Positions 45,412 to 53,981 of a stretch of 64,000 nucleotides of DNA are shown here, piece by piece. Position numbers and translations under genes: made by a program. Every line of letters starts with the position of its first letter. The first letter of the stretch is position 1. Origin of the DNA: a virus; the IMG/VR virus record IMGVR_UViG_3300028394_002801, positions 46,396-110,395 of that record; one strand, given 5' to 3'. The notes under the pieces were generated by a model, which worked only from the letters and a program-made list of their open reading frames with translations, had not been told where the DNA came from and ran no database searches.

Positions 45412-47046
45412 ATGATAACAATAGGATTTTCAACAAGAAAGAGCAATCCAGCATTTATTGAGCAAATTAAGAAAACAGTTGGCCCAAAAACTGTAGAGAT
45501 AATTGAGGTTATTAATAATGGTGAAAAATCACTATCAAAAGTTTATAATGAGATATTAGGTCAAGCAAAGAACAACATTGTTGTTTTTTGCCATGATGAT
45601 ATCATATTTGAAGATAAAGGTTGGGGTAATAAATTAATTAAGCACTTTGATAAAACTAATTTTGGTATATTGGGTGTTGCTGGCACAACTAGTATGCCAT
45701 CATCTGGTATGTGGTGGGAGGAAAGAAATAAGATGCTTGGTATTGTTAATCATAAGCATGAGGGTAAACAATGGGAATCCAAGTATTCTACCTCATTAGG
45801 TAATGAAGCAGAACAGGTTGTAATTGTTGATGGTTTGTTTATGGCAATTCATAAAGATAGGATTAAGAGCAATTTTATTGAAGATTTTGATGGATTCCAT
45901 TTCTATGATATTGCATTTTGTTTTGAAAATTATATTAAAGGGGTTGATATTGGTGTTATATATAACATAAAAATAACTCATTTGTCAATTGGACAAACAA
46001 ATGAAAAATGGGAAGAAAATAAAATTAAATTTGCTGAAAAATATGCAGATAACTTACCCGTTAAATTACCCCATAATGGAAAAAGGAAATTAAATGTTTT
46101 AATATCTTGCTTATTTTTTAAAAACTTCACAGGATCCGAATTATATGTGTATGAGTTAGCAAGAAATTTATTAAATGAAAACTGTAATGTTACTGTTGTT
46201 TCAGATATAAATGGGCCATTAGCCAATATGGCAACAAACTTGGGTATTAATGTTTGTTCCATAAATGAACCACCTGGTTTTAAATTGGGTGATGGTAAGT
46301 GGGGGTTTGATACAGATAAAGGTTTTGAAACTTCAAAAGAAAATATGTTGTATAAAGTAAATGAAGTCAATTATGATGTAATCCACACACAACATAAACC
46401 AATAACTGAAGCAATTTGCAACTTATATCCAGATGTCCCTAAATTATATACAATTCATTCTGAAGTAATTTCAGAAGAACAACCTATTCTTCATCCATCA
46501 ATAAAGAAATATGTGGCAATCAGACCTAGCATAGCAGATTATATTGAGAATGATTTTAGAGTTCCATCTGAAGATATTGTTGTGGTTAGAAATCCAATTG
46601 ATGAAAAAAGATTTAATAAAATCAAAACAAAGAATGAGAACTATGTCTTATTTGTTGGCACAATTGATTATTTAAGGAAAAATGCTATAATGGATTTGTC
46701 AACGTATGCAAAAGAAAACAATTTGGAATTGTGGTTGGTTGGAGCAAATTCATCAACATATTTGGGAGAATTATTAAAAGAAAATCATATAAAACACTTT
46801 AACGCAACTTGGAATGTTGAAAAGTTTGTAAAAAATTGCAAAGAAACTGCTGGTATTATGTTGGGAAGAACAACAATTGAAGGCTGGATGTGTGGTAAAG
46901 GTGGTTGGATATATGAGGTTGATAGTAATGGGAATATTGTTAAAAAAGAATTTCATAACCCCCCAACTGATAATGAGTTGCAAGATTCTTATTTTGCGTC
47001 AACTGTTGCTAAAAAAATAAAAACTGAATATATTAATATTCTATAA
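45412..47046 (+). CDS. Two-domain glycosyltransferase (GT2-like plus GT4-like)
   Basis: 544 residues. The first about 220 form a GT-A domain: MITIGFSTRKSNPAFIEQIK, then VVFCHDDIIFEDKGWGNKLI with the HDD donor site, and FYDIAFCFENYIKG. From about 228 comes a GT-B domain: LNVLISCLFFKNFTGSELYV, YDVIHTQHKPITEAIC, VRNPIDEKRFNKIKTKNENY and ETAGIMLGRTTIEGWMCGKG with the donor-binding Glu. One polypeptide could thus add two sugars in succession. It is 11 nt after the dUTPase gene. Confidence 0.82.
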   Translation: MITIGFSTRKSNPAFIEQIKKTVGPKTVEIIEVINNGEKSLSKVYNEILGQAKNNIVVFCHDDIIFEDKGWGNKLIKHFDKTNFGILGVAGTTSMPSSGMWWEERNKMLGIVNHKHEGKQWESKYSTSLGNEAEQVVIVDGLFMAIHKDRIKSNFIEDFDGFHFYDIAFCFENYIKGVDIGVIYNIKITHLSIGQTNEKWEENKIKFAEKYADNLPVKLPHNGKRKLNVLISCLFFKNFTGSELYVYELARNLLNENCNVTVVSDINGPLANMATNLGINVCSINEPPGFKLGDGKWGFDTDKGFETSKENMLYKVNEVNYDVIHTQHKPITEAICNLYPDVPKLYTIHSEVISEEQPILHPSIKKYVAIRPSIADYIENDFRVPSEDIVVVRNPIDEKRFNKIKTKNENYVLFVGTIDYLRKNAIMDLSTYAKENNLELWLVGANSSTYLGELLKENHIKHFNATWNVEKFVKNCKETAGIMLGRTTIEGWMCGKGGWIYEVDSNGNIVKKEFHNPPTDNELQDSYFASTVAKKIKTEYINIL

Positions 47047-47069
47047 TATAAATTACTAAAGATTTTAAA

Positions 47070-47693
47070 ATGAAATTATTTGATAGATTTGATAAAGTGT
47101 ATTGTATTAATTTAGAGCATAGAGAAGATAGGAAGAATCATATTTTATCTGAATGTAATAAATATGATTTAGGTGAAGTTTCTTTTTTTAACGCATTTAA
47201 TGGTAATAATCTTTCAAACCCATATAAAATATCTAATGGTAATTTTGGATTGATATTAACAAATATTGAAATTATTAAGGAGGCAAAAAATAATAATTAC
47301 AAAAATATTCTAATACTTGAAGATGATTGTTATTTTACTAGTGAAGTGTTAAATATAAATACATACTTTGATGCTTTACCAGATGATTGGGATATGCTTT
47401 ATTTAGGGGGTAATCATAATACACATATTGGGAATTCACCCCCTATAGTAATAAATGAAAAAATTGTAAAATTACATAGCACACTCACAACTCACTTTGT
47501 TGCTATAAATAATCACATGTATGATGTTATATTAGCAAGGTTATCAAAATTTGATAATCCAATTGATGTTGTGTATACTGGAATACAAAAACTATACAAT
47601 GTATATTCTACATCTAATACAATAGCTAAACAACTTAATGGGTATAGTGATATTGAAAATAGAGTTGTTGATTATAGTCAACTCATAAAATAA
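47070..47693 (+). CDS. Glycosyltransferase family 25 protein
   Basis: 207 residues. YCINLEHREDRKNHILSECN, GNFGLILTNIEIIKEAKNN and ILILEDDCYFTSEVLN are the core of GT25 (LPS core galactosyltransferase-like and collagen galactosyltransferase family). The EDD is the metal-binding DxD site. GT25 includes enzymes that add galactose to collagen hydroxylysine in animals and giant viruses, of interest because this phage encodes a collagen-like fibre. It lies 24 nt after the previous glycosyltransferase. Confidence 0.85.
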   Translation: MKLFDRFDKVYCINLEHREDRKNHILSECNKYDLGEVSFFNAFNGNNLSNPYKISNGNFGLILTNIEIIKEAKNNNYKNILILEDDCYFTSEVLNINTYFDALPDDWDMLYLGGNHNTHIGNSPPIVINEKIVKLHSTLTTHFVAINNHMYDVILARLSKFDNPIDVVYTGIQKLYNVYSTSNTIAKQLNGYSDIENRVVDYSQLIK

Positions 47694-47696
47694 TTT

Positions 47697-48485
47697 ATGA
47701 ATTACATTACAACAAATCATAGAGGGGGGATTGGGAATGTTATGTTTAAACTTGCGGCATCAGTAAGTTTAGCTATGGATAATAAGGTTGAGCATATTTT
47801 TTCAAAGGAGTTTATTAGACCTATTGACCCTAACTACCCAACATATTATAGTAATATTTTAAGAGGGTTTAAGTTTATTGAAAACCTGCCACCAAAATAT
47901 CATATATATAATGAACCTAAATTTTCATATACAGACATACCTTATATTGAAGGAACCAACTTACTATTAGATGGATACTTTCAAAGTGAAAATTATTTTA
48001 TTAGAAATAAAGAAACAATCATTAACTTATTTAAACCAACTAATGAAATAAAAGAAAGTATAATAAAGGACATTCTAGGTATTCAAAATTATATATCAAT
48101 ACATGTTAGAAGGGGAGATTTTCTAAACTACCCAAATCATCACCCCCAACAATCATTAGAATATTATAAAAAAGCAATAGATAACTTTGGTGTTGATAGA
48201 ACTTATATAATATTTAGTGATGATTTAGAGGGTGTTAAGGATATGTTTAATTTTCTACCAAACAAAATATTCTACACTTCTAGTCAAGATTGGTTAGATT
48301 TATACATAATGAGTTTGTGTGAGCATAATATTATATGTAATAGCACTTTTAGTTGGTGGGGTGCTTACTTAAATGAAAACCCAAACAAAGTGGTTATTGC
48401 ACCAAAAAAATGGTTTGGATTAGCATATACACACTATGATACATCAACTTTAATACCAAAAGACTGGTTAATATTAAATGAGTAA
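47697..48485 (+). CDS. Glycosyltransferase family 11 (alpha-1,2-fucosyltransferase type)
   Basis: 262 residues. The N-terminal RGGIGNVMFKLAASVSLAMD, the GDP-fucose motif HVRRGDF (H136-R139-D141) and the C-terminal NSTFSWWGAYLNENPNKVVI are diagnostic of GT11. The enzyme probably transfers fucose from GDP-fucose. A GDP-mannose 4,6-dehydratase gene lies 3 kb downstream, giving the first step to GDP-fucose. It lies 2-3 nt from both neighbours. Confidence 0.9.
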   Translation: MNYITTNHRGGIGNVMFKLAASVSLAMDNKVEHIFSKEFIRPIDPNYPTYYSNILRGFKFIENLPPKYHIYNEPKFSYTDIPYIEGTNLLLDGYFQSENYFIRNKETIINLFKPTNEIKESIIKDILGIQNYISIHVRRGDFLNYPNHHPQQSLEYYKKAIDNFGVDRTYIIFSDDLEGVKDMFNFLPNKIFYTSSQDWLDLYIMSLCEHNIICNSTFSWWGAYLNENPNKVVIAPKKWFGLAYTHYDTSTLIPKDWLILNE

Positions 48486-48487
48486 AT

Positions 48488-48898
48488 ATGAATAAAATTT
48501 TTTCAAAAGTAGAAGAAGGTAAATTGTTGCATATCATCAATAGATTTGATGAAATAAGTGGTAGGAATGAAATTGTGCCAGAAGATAATTTCATCCAATG
48601 TGCAACCCTAAAAATGCCAAAAGGTAAAACATTTCCACCACATAAACATATAACAAAAGAAAGGCATTACCTTGAACAAATTGCACAAGAATCTTGGGTT
48701 GTAATAAAAGGTAGTGTTAAGTGTTTCTTTTATGATATTGATGATACAATTATAGCAACAGAAGTATTAAATTTTGGTGATGCTAGTTTTACATTATATG
48801 GAGGACATACTTATGAAATATTGGAAGATGATACAATTGTGTATGAATATAAAACTGGACCTTATGAGGGGCAAAAACTTGATAAAACATTCATATAA
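48488..48898 (+). CDS. Cupin-fold sugar-pathway protein
   Basis: 136 residues with a beta-barrel pattern: FPPHKHITKERHYLEQIAQE (metal-binding HxH and His), SWVVIKGSVKCFFYDIDDT and GGHTYEILEDDTIVYEYKTG, the second cupin motif. Single-domain cupins in glycan loci act as sugar isomerases or epimerase-like enzymes or bind sugar products. It is located between fucosyltransferase and acetyltransferase genes, with stop and start sharing one base with the latter. The role is inferred. Confidence 0.7.
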   Translation: MNKIFSKVEEGKLLHIINRFDEISGRNEIVPEDNFIQCATLKMPKGKTFPPHKHITKERHYLEQIAQESWVVIKGSVKCFFYDIDDTIIATEVLNFGDASFTLYGGHTYEILEDDTIVYEYKTGPYEGQKLDKTFI

Positions 48899-49431
48899 TG
48901 AATCAAAAATATAAATCAATAGGTGAGGATGTTTTTATACATAAAGATGCCATAATAAAGCATCCAAATTTATGTAGTATAGGTAATCATGTTGCAATTG
49001 ATAATGGGGCTTTTTCAACTCAATTAGAAATAGGGGATTATGTTCATATTTCACCATATGTTTGCACAATTGGTGGTAAAACAACAAAAGTCACATTTGA
49101 AGATTTTTCATTTGTTGCTGCTGGAACTAAAATAGTAACAGGTAGTGAAGATTACACTGGTGGAGGGTTAGTTGGTCCAACTATACCAATAGAATATAGA
49201 AAACTAATATTTAATAATGTTATTTTCAAAAGATTTTCTGGATGTGGTGTTAATTGTTCTATTATGCCTGGTGTAACTTTTGGTGAGGGTGCTATTTTGG
49301 GTGCTAATTCATTGGCAACAAAAGATTTAGAACCTTGGACAATTTATGTTGGTTCGCCAGCAAAGCCAGTAAAAATGAGAGATAAAGATATTGTTTTGAA
49401 ATATGCAAAAGAACTTGGGTATGAATGGTGA
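48898..49431 (+). CDS. Hexapeptide-repeat O-acetyltransferase
   Basis: 177 residues of left-handed beta-helix type: IGNHVAIDNGAFSTQLEIGD, FKRFSGCGVNCSIMPGVTFG and EGAILGANSLATKDLEPWTI, ending in YVGSPAKPVKMR. This is the pattern of galactoside/serine O-acetyltransferases (LbH), which use acetyl-CoA. It probably decorates a sugar of the glycan. It overlaps the following fucosyltransferase gene by about 11 nt, depending on the start chosen. Confidence 0.85.
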   Translation: MNQKYKSIGEDVFIHKDAIIKHPNLCSIGNHVAIDNGAFSTQLEIGDYVHISPYVCTIGGKTTKVTFEDFSFVAAGTKIVTGSEDYTGGGLVGPTIPIEYRKLIFNNVIFKRFSGCGVNCSIMPGVTFGEGAILGANSLATKDLEPWTIYVGSPAKPVKMRDKDIVLKYAKELGYEW

Positions 49432-50230
49432 TAAGATAAAAATAAATATGATTGGTGGGGGTTTTCAGCATTCAATATCATCAGGTGATTTAGAACCAAA
49501 ATATGTTGAATGGGTTAAACACACTCAAGCGGCACCAATTTCTTTTCATATTGATTATGCTATATTAGCTGATGTAAACCCAGCAAAAAAAAACTATGGG
49601 TGGCTTTCTGAATCAAAAACAATTATTGGAGATGTATATGATTGGGCAAAAAAAAATACAGACAATTTAAAATCCAAATTCATAAAAGTATTCACACATG
49701 ATGTTGAATTAGCTAACACATCTAGTATATTCCAGCTAACCCAAACAGGAGGTAGGTCTCGTATGGAATTTGGGGATATATATCCAAAAACAAAATTGGT
49801 TTCAATGATTGCATCCAATAAGGTATTGTGTGAAGAACACGTATTTAGACAAAATGTTATAAAAAAATATAAAGGAAAATGTGATCATTTTGGTAGAGGG
49901 TTTAATGAAATTGCAGATAAGAAAGATGGTTTAAAAGATTATTGCTTTTCATTTGCACTAGAAAATGGAACATATCCAAATATGTATAGTGAAAAAATAA
50001 CAGATTGTTTTATGACCGGAACAATACCAATATATTATGGTATTGATAATATTGGTGATTATTTTAATACTGATGGTATAATTAGATTAACAGATGACTT
50101 TAAAGTTGAAGATTTGTCTTTTGATTTATATCATAGTAAACTAGACGCAATTAAAGATAATTTTGAAAGGGGTTTAAATATTTTACTATCTGAAGATTTT
50201 ATCTATATTAATTTTATTAAAAATAAATAA
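49421..50230 (+). CDS. Glycosyltransferase family 10 (alpha-1,3-fucosyltransferase type)
   Basis: About 269 residues from the ATG at 49421; upstream ATG 49403 and a later one at 49448 are alternatives. The C-terminal signature KDYCFSFALENGTYPNMYSE, then KITDCFMTGTIPIYYG, is that of GT10 fucosyltransferases, which bind GDP-fucose. Together with the GT11 gene it gives the phage two predicted fucosyltransferases with different linkages. The N-terminal acceptor-binding part (MIGGGFQHSISSGDLEPKYV) is less conserved, as usual. Confidence 0.82.
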   Translation: MNGDKIKINMIGGGFQHSISSGDLEPKYVEWVKHTQAAPISFHIDYAILADVNPAKKNYGWLSESKTIIGDVYDWAKKNTDNLKSKFIKVFTHDVELANTSSIFQLTQTGGRSRMEFGDIYPKTKLVSMIASNKVLCEEHVFRQNVIKKYKGKCDHFGRGFNEIADKKDGLKDYCFSFALENGTYPNMYSEKITDCFMTGTIPIYYGIDNIGDYFNTDGIIRLTDDFKVEDLSFDLYHSKLDAIKDNFERGLNILLSEDFIYINFIKNK

Positions 50231-50232
50231 AT

Positions 50233-50835
50233 ATGTCATTTGAATTAATAACAACATTTGAAAAAAGACTATCCAATTTTTTTGGCTCAAAGCACGCAAT
50301 ATGTGTTGACTCTTGTACACATGGTCTTGAATTAGTTTTAAGGTATAGAAATGAAAAAAAAATAATAGTCCCAAAAAGAACTTATTTGTCTGTACCATTT
50401 TTGGCTAATAAATTAAATATTGAGAGGGAGTGGAAAGATGAAAATTGGGAAGATTTTTATGCACTTAATGATGGAGATAGAAAAATAATAGATGCTGCTG
50501 TTTTATGGGAAGAAAATAGTTATATACCTAATACATTTATGTGTATAAGTTTCCAATACCAAAAACATTTATCATTAGGAAGGGGCGGTGTCATTTTATT
50601 AGACAATGATGATGATGCTTTAATTTTAAAAAAAATGTCTTATGATGGAAGACTTCCAAATTTGCCTTGGAGAGAACAAAATATAGATTGTGTTGGGTAT
50701 CATTATTATATGACCCCAGAGACAGCTAAATTAGGTTTGGATAAAATAGATGATGCAATAAAAAATAAACCAAAAAAATGGAAGGTCAGTGATTGGCCTG
50801 ATTTAACAGAAATGAAAATATTTAAAAATGAATAA
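50233..50835 (+). CDS. DegT/DnrJ/EryC1-like aminotransferase, short form
   Basis: 200 residues against about 370 in normal sugar aminotransferases. It keeps the N-terminal substrate/PLP part (FEKRLSNFFGSKHAICVDSC, T-H-G-L-E), a PKRTYLSVPFLANKL segment and the lysine region FQYQKHLSLGRGGVILLDND, with the Lys in the usual position. The large C-terminal small-domain portion is missing. It may be a minimal variant, a regulatory remnant or a natural truncation. The frame is intact and sits in the glycan operon, overlapping the dehydratase gene by 8 nt. Confidence 0.7.
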   Translation: MSFELITTFEKRLSNFFGSKHAICVDSCTHGLELVLRYRNEKKIIVPKRTYLSVPFLANKLNIEREWKDENWEDFYALNDGDRKIIDAAVLWEENSYIPNTFMCISFQYQKHLSLGRGGVILLDNDDDALILKKMSYDGRLPNLPWREQNIDCVGYHYYMTPETAKLGLDKIDDAIKNKPKKWKVSDWPDLTEMKIFKNE

Positions 50836-51823
50836 AAAAGCGTTTATAACAGGAATTGGAGGGCAAGATGGCTCTTACTTAGCTGAATACTTACTTGAAT
50901 TAGGTTATGAAGTATACGGTATAATTAGAAGAAATTCTATTGCTGAAAATCAACAAAGTAGAATTGAAGACATTAGGGATGGTATAAATGTGTTCTATGG
51001 GGATTTGTTAGATCAAGGGTCTTTAGATAGATTACTTAGTGATATTAAACCAGATGAGATATATAATTTAGCAGCACAAAGCCATGTTAGAGTTAGTTAT
51101 GATATTCCACAATTTACTGTACAAACAAATGCACTTGGTGTGCTAAATATTTTAGAATCATATAGAAGAGTATGCCCAGAGGCTAAATTCTATCAAGCAA
51201 GTTCTTCTGAAATGTTTGGTAGTTCAGTTGATAGTGATGGCTTTCAAAGAGAAACAACAATAATGAATCCAGTATCACCTTATGGTTGCTCTAAAGTTTT
51301 TGGTTATAATATTGTAAGGAATTATAGAAATGCCTATAAATTACATGCAACAAATGGTATATTGTTTAACCATGAATCACCAAGAAGAGGTACAAATTTT
51401 GTTACAAATAAAGTAGTAAAAACAGCTGTTGAAATTAAATTAGGTTTGGCTGATAAATTAGTTTTAGGTAATTTAGATTCTTATAGAGATTGGGGACATT
51501 CAAAAGATTATGTTAGAGCTATGCATAAGATAATTAACCATACAAAGCCAGATGATTTTGTTGTATCCACTATGGTTACACATTCTGTTAGAGAAATGGT
51601 TGAGTATGTTTTTGATAAGTTGGATTTAGATTTAAATAAGTATGTTAGCCAAGATAAAAAATTTTTAAGGTCTGAAGAATTAGAATACTTAAAAGGGGAT
51701 TCAACTAAAATAAGGGAAACATTAGGTTGGACGCCAACATATACCTTTGAAACAATGTTAGATGAAATGATTGAATATTGGCTACATAAATTTAACAATG
51801 AAAACTTAACGGTTAAAGTCTAA
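50828..51823 (+). CDS. gmd: GDP-mannose 4,6-dehydratase
   Basis: 331 residues, extended short-chain dehydrogenase. NADP motif TGIGGQDGSYLAEYLLE (G9-G15), active-site SSSEMFG (S125-E128) and YxxxK in SPYGCSKVFGY (Y152, K156), with LFNHESPRRGTNFVTNK that is typical of Gmd. It converts GDP-mannose to GDP-4-keto-6-deoxymannose, the precursor of GDP-fucose, GDP-rhamnose, GDP-perosamine and related sugars. I see no GDP-fucose synthase gene in the window; it might lie elsewhere or be supplied by the host. It overlaps the DegT-like gene by 8 nt. Confidence 0.95.
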   Translation: MNKKAFITGIGGQDGSYLAEYLLELGYEVYGIIRRNSIAENQQSRIEDIRDGINVFYGDLLDQGSLDRLLSDIKPDEIYNLAAQSHVRVSYDIPQFTVQTNALGVLNILESYRRVCPEAKFYQASSSEMFGSSVDSDGFQRETTIMNPVSPYGCSKVFGYNIVRNYRNAYKLHATNGILFNHESPRRGTNFVTNKVVKTAVEIKLGLADKLVLGNLDSYRDWGHSKDYVRAMHKIINHTKPDDFVVSTMVTHSVREMVEYVFDKLDLDLNKYVSQDKKFLRSEELEYLKGDSTKIRETLGWTPTYTFETMLDEMIEYWLHKFNNENLTVKV

Positions 51824-51827
51824 TATA

Positions 51828-53180
51828 GTGATAAAATTAATTATATTTGATTTAGATGGGGTTTTAGTTGATGCAAAAAACATTCATTATTTAACTTTAA
51901 ATGAAGCATTAGGGAGTAAGTATGAAATATCCTGGGAGGAACATTTAAATAAATATGATGGCTTAAAAACAAATGAAAAATTAAAACTACTAACAACTAG
52001 TAAGGGTTTGCCCCCATCATCATACAATGAAATATGGTTAAAAAAACAAGAATTAACTATCAATGAATTAAAGAAAATAACACCAAATGATGTTTTAAAG
52101 AACACAATTAAAGAATTATCCCACCAGAAATATAAAATAGCGGTATGCTCAAATAGTATTAGGAAAACCATTCTAACTGTATTATCTAAATTAGACATTA
52201 TTGAATATTTTGATTATATTGTATCTAATGAGGATGTGAATAATTCAAAACCACACCCTGAAATGTATTGGAAGACAATTTCATATTTTGGGGTTTTGCC
52301 AGAAGAAACATTAATTATTGAAGATTCGCCTTTTGGTTTATTAGCGGCTAATAGGTCAAAATCAAATGTTATGAGAGTTGAAACTCCTAATAGTGTAACG
52401 ATTGATAACATAAATAAACACATTAATAATTTAATAATGGAAGAAACTCCAAGATGGAAAAATGAAAAACTAAATGTGTTAATCCCAATGGCTGGTGCGG
52501 GGAGTCGGTTTGAAAAAGCAGGATACACGTTTCCCAAACCGCTTATTGATGTTAATGGGAAACCTATGATTCAAGTTGTGGTTGATAACTTAAATTTGGA
52601 TGCCAACTTTATCTATGTTGTGCAAAAATCTCATAGACAAAAATACAATTTAGATACATTATTAAATTTAATAACACCAAATTGCACTATAATTGAAGTT
52701 GATGGACTTACTGAGGGGGCTGCTTGTACTGCTTTAATGGCTAAAGATTTGATAAATAATGATAACCCATTGTTTTTTGCAAATTCTGACCAATATGTTG
52801 AATGGAACTCAAATGAGTTTATGTATAAAATGCAAGAAACAAATTTTGATGGGGGCATTGTAACATTTAAATCAACTCACCCTAAATGGTCTTTTGTTAA
52901 ATTGGATGAAAATAATTTTGCATCAATGGTTGCTGAAAAAAATCCAATATCTGATTTGGCAACAGTTGGTTATTATTTTTGGAAAAATGGTTCAGATTTT
53001 GTCAAATATGCTGAACAAATGATAAATAATAACATAAGAGTGAATAATGAATTTTATGTTTGCCCTGTTTTTAATGAAGCCATAAATGATGGTAAGAAAA
53101 TAATAACATTTAATGCATCCAAAATGTGGGGCATAGGAACACCGGAAGATTTGGATTTATTTTTGAGAAAAAAGTCTTAA
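51828..53180 (+). CDS. HAD phosphatase fused to sugar nucleotidyltransferase
   Basis: 450 residues from a GTG at 51828. Residues 1 to about 205 are a HAD phosphatase/mutase of the beta-PGM type: IFDLDGVLVD (D8, D10), VCSNSI (S108-S110), KPHPEMYW (K141) and IIEDSPFG (E165, D166). Residues about 214-450 are a nucleotidyltransferase: VLIPMAGAGSRFEKAGYTFP with KPLIDVNGKPM and a later FFANSDQYVEW. The fused pair could first dephosphorylate or isomerise a sugar phosphate, then activate a sugar 1-phosphate to a nucleotide sugar. The frame is continuous and both active sites look complete. It is the last gene of this unit, 70 nt before phoH. Confidence 0.85.
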   Translation: MIKLIIFDLDGVLVDAKNIHYLTLNEALGSKYEISWEEHLNKYDGLKTNEKLKLLTTSKGLPPSSYNEIWLKKQELTINELKKITPNDVLKNTIKELSHQKYKIAVCSNSIRKTILTVLSKLDIIEYFDYIVSNEDVNNSKPHPEMYWKTISYFGVLPEETLIIEDSPFGLLAANRSKSNVMRVETPNSVTIDNINKHINNLIMEETPRWKNEKLNVLIPMAGAGSRFEKAGYTFPKPLIDVNGKPMIQVVVDNLNLDANFIYVVQKSHRQKYNLDTLLNLITPNCTIIEVDGLTEGAACTALMAKDLINNDNPLFFANSDQYVEWNSNEFMYKMQETNFDGGIVTFKSTHPKWSFVKLDENNFASMVAEKNPISDLATVGYYFWKNGSDFVKYAEQMINNNIRVNNEFYVCPVFNEAINDGKKIITFNASKMWGIGTPEDLDLFLRKKS

Positions 53181-53198
53181 TATTAATTTAATACCCAA

Positions 53199-53231
53199 AA
53201 ATAACACATAAAATGTTTAGATGTGTTATTT
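53199..53231 (+). terminator. 11-bp hairpin between the glycan operon and phoH
   Basis: Perfect arms AAATAACACAT (53199-53209) and ATGTGTTATTT (53221-53231) enclose an 11-nt loop, 18 nt before the PhoH start. There is no long T-run, so this could be a terminator, a regulatory hairpin in the leader of phoH or an operator. Confidence 0.4.
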
Positions 53232-53249
53232 ATGTAATAAAACAACTTA

Positions 53250-53981
53250 ATGACAAGAAGAAGATTTGTGAAAAAAGAAGATGAGGTTGAGTTAGCTCCC
53301 CAATCTAGGAAAAGTCAAATTTGCAGTTTGCTTAAAAAGAAAACAAAAGAAAAATTCCTAAATGACAACCAAGCAATTTATTACGATAAATTGTTAAACC
53401 ACCAAATTACAATATGTGTTGGTCCAGCAGGAACTGGTAAGAGTTATATGTCAATGAAGGCAGCAGTGGATTTACTTGCAGACCCCAACAATACATATGA
53501 CAAATTGGTAATTGTTAAACCAGCGGTTGAAGCAGAAGAGAAATTAGGAGCTTTACCTGGAACAGTTAATGAGAAAATGGATCCATATATTTATCCATCT
53601 TTTTATCTTTTAAACAAAATAATTGGAAAAAATATCCGTGAGAAATTAATGGATATGGAGGTTATTGAGGTTATGGCTCTTGCTTATATGAGGGGGTTAA
53701 ATATTGATAATACCATCTTGGTTTTGGAGGAGGCGCAGAATACAACGCCAAATCAAATGAAATTAGTATTGACAAGGATTGGATTTAACACTAAATTTTT
53801 TATATCTGGTGATTTGGAACAAACTGACAGATATAAAGACAAAAGGGGAACTGGACTATATGATGCTATGTCAAGGTTGCAAGATGTTGATGATATTGCA
53901 CACCATGAATTTGGCACTCAAGATATTGTGAGAAATCCCCTTATATCAAAAATATTAAAAAAATATGAGGATTGGAATTGA
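53250..53981 (+). CDS. phoH: PhoH-like ATPase
   Basis: 243 residues. Walker A GPAGTGKS (58-65), the family segment VIVKPAVEAEEKLGALPG and Walker B-type ILVLEEAQN followed by TPNQMKLVLTRIG are diagnostic. PhoH proteins are ATPases common in marine phages; cellular homologues act with RNases or endonucleases, and the role in phage is not settled. The next gene begins inside its 3' end with a 17-nt overlap. Confidence 0.9.
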   Translation: MTRRRFVKKEDEVELAPQSRKSQICSLLKKKTKEKFLNDNQAIYYDKLLNHQITICVGPAGTGKSYMSMKAAVDLLADPNNTYDKLVIVKPAVEAEEKLGALPGTVNEKMDPYIYPSFYLLNKIIGKNIREKLMDMEVIEVMALAYMRGLNIDNTILVLEEAQNTTPNQMKLVLTRIGFNTKFFISGDLEQTDRYKDKRGTGLYDAMSRLQDVDDIAHHEFGTQDIVRNPLISKILKKYEDWN

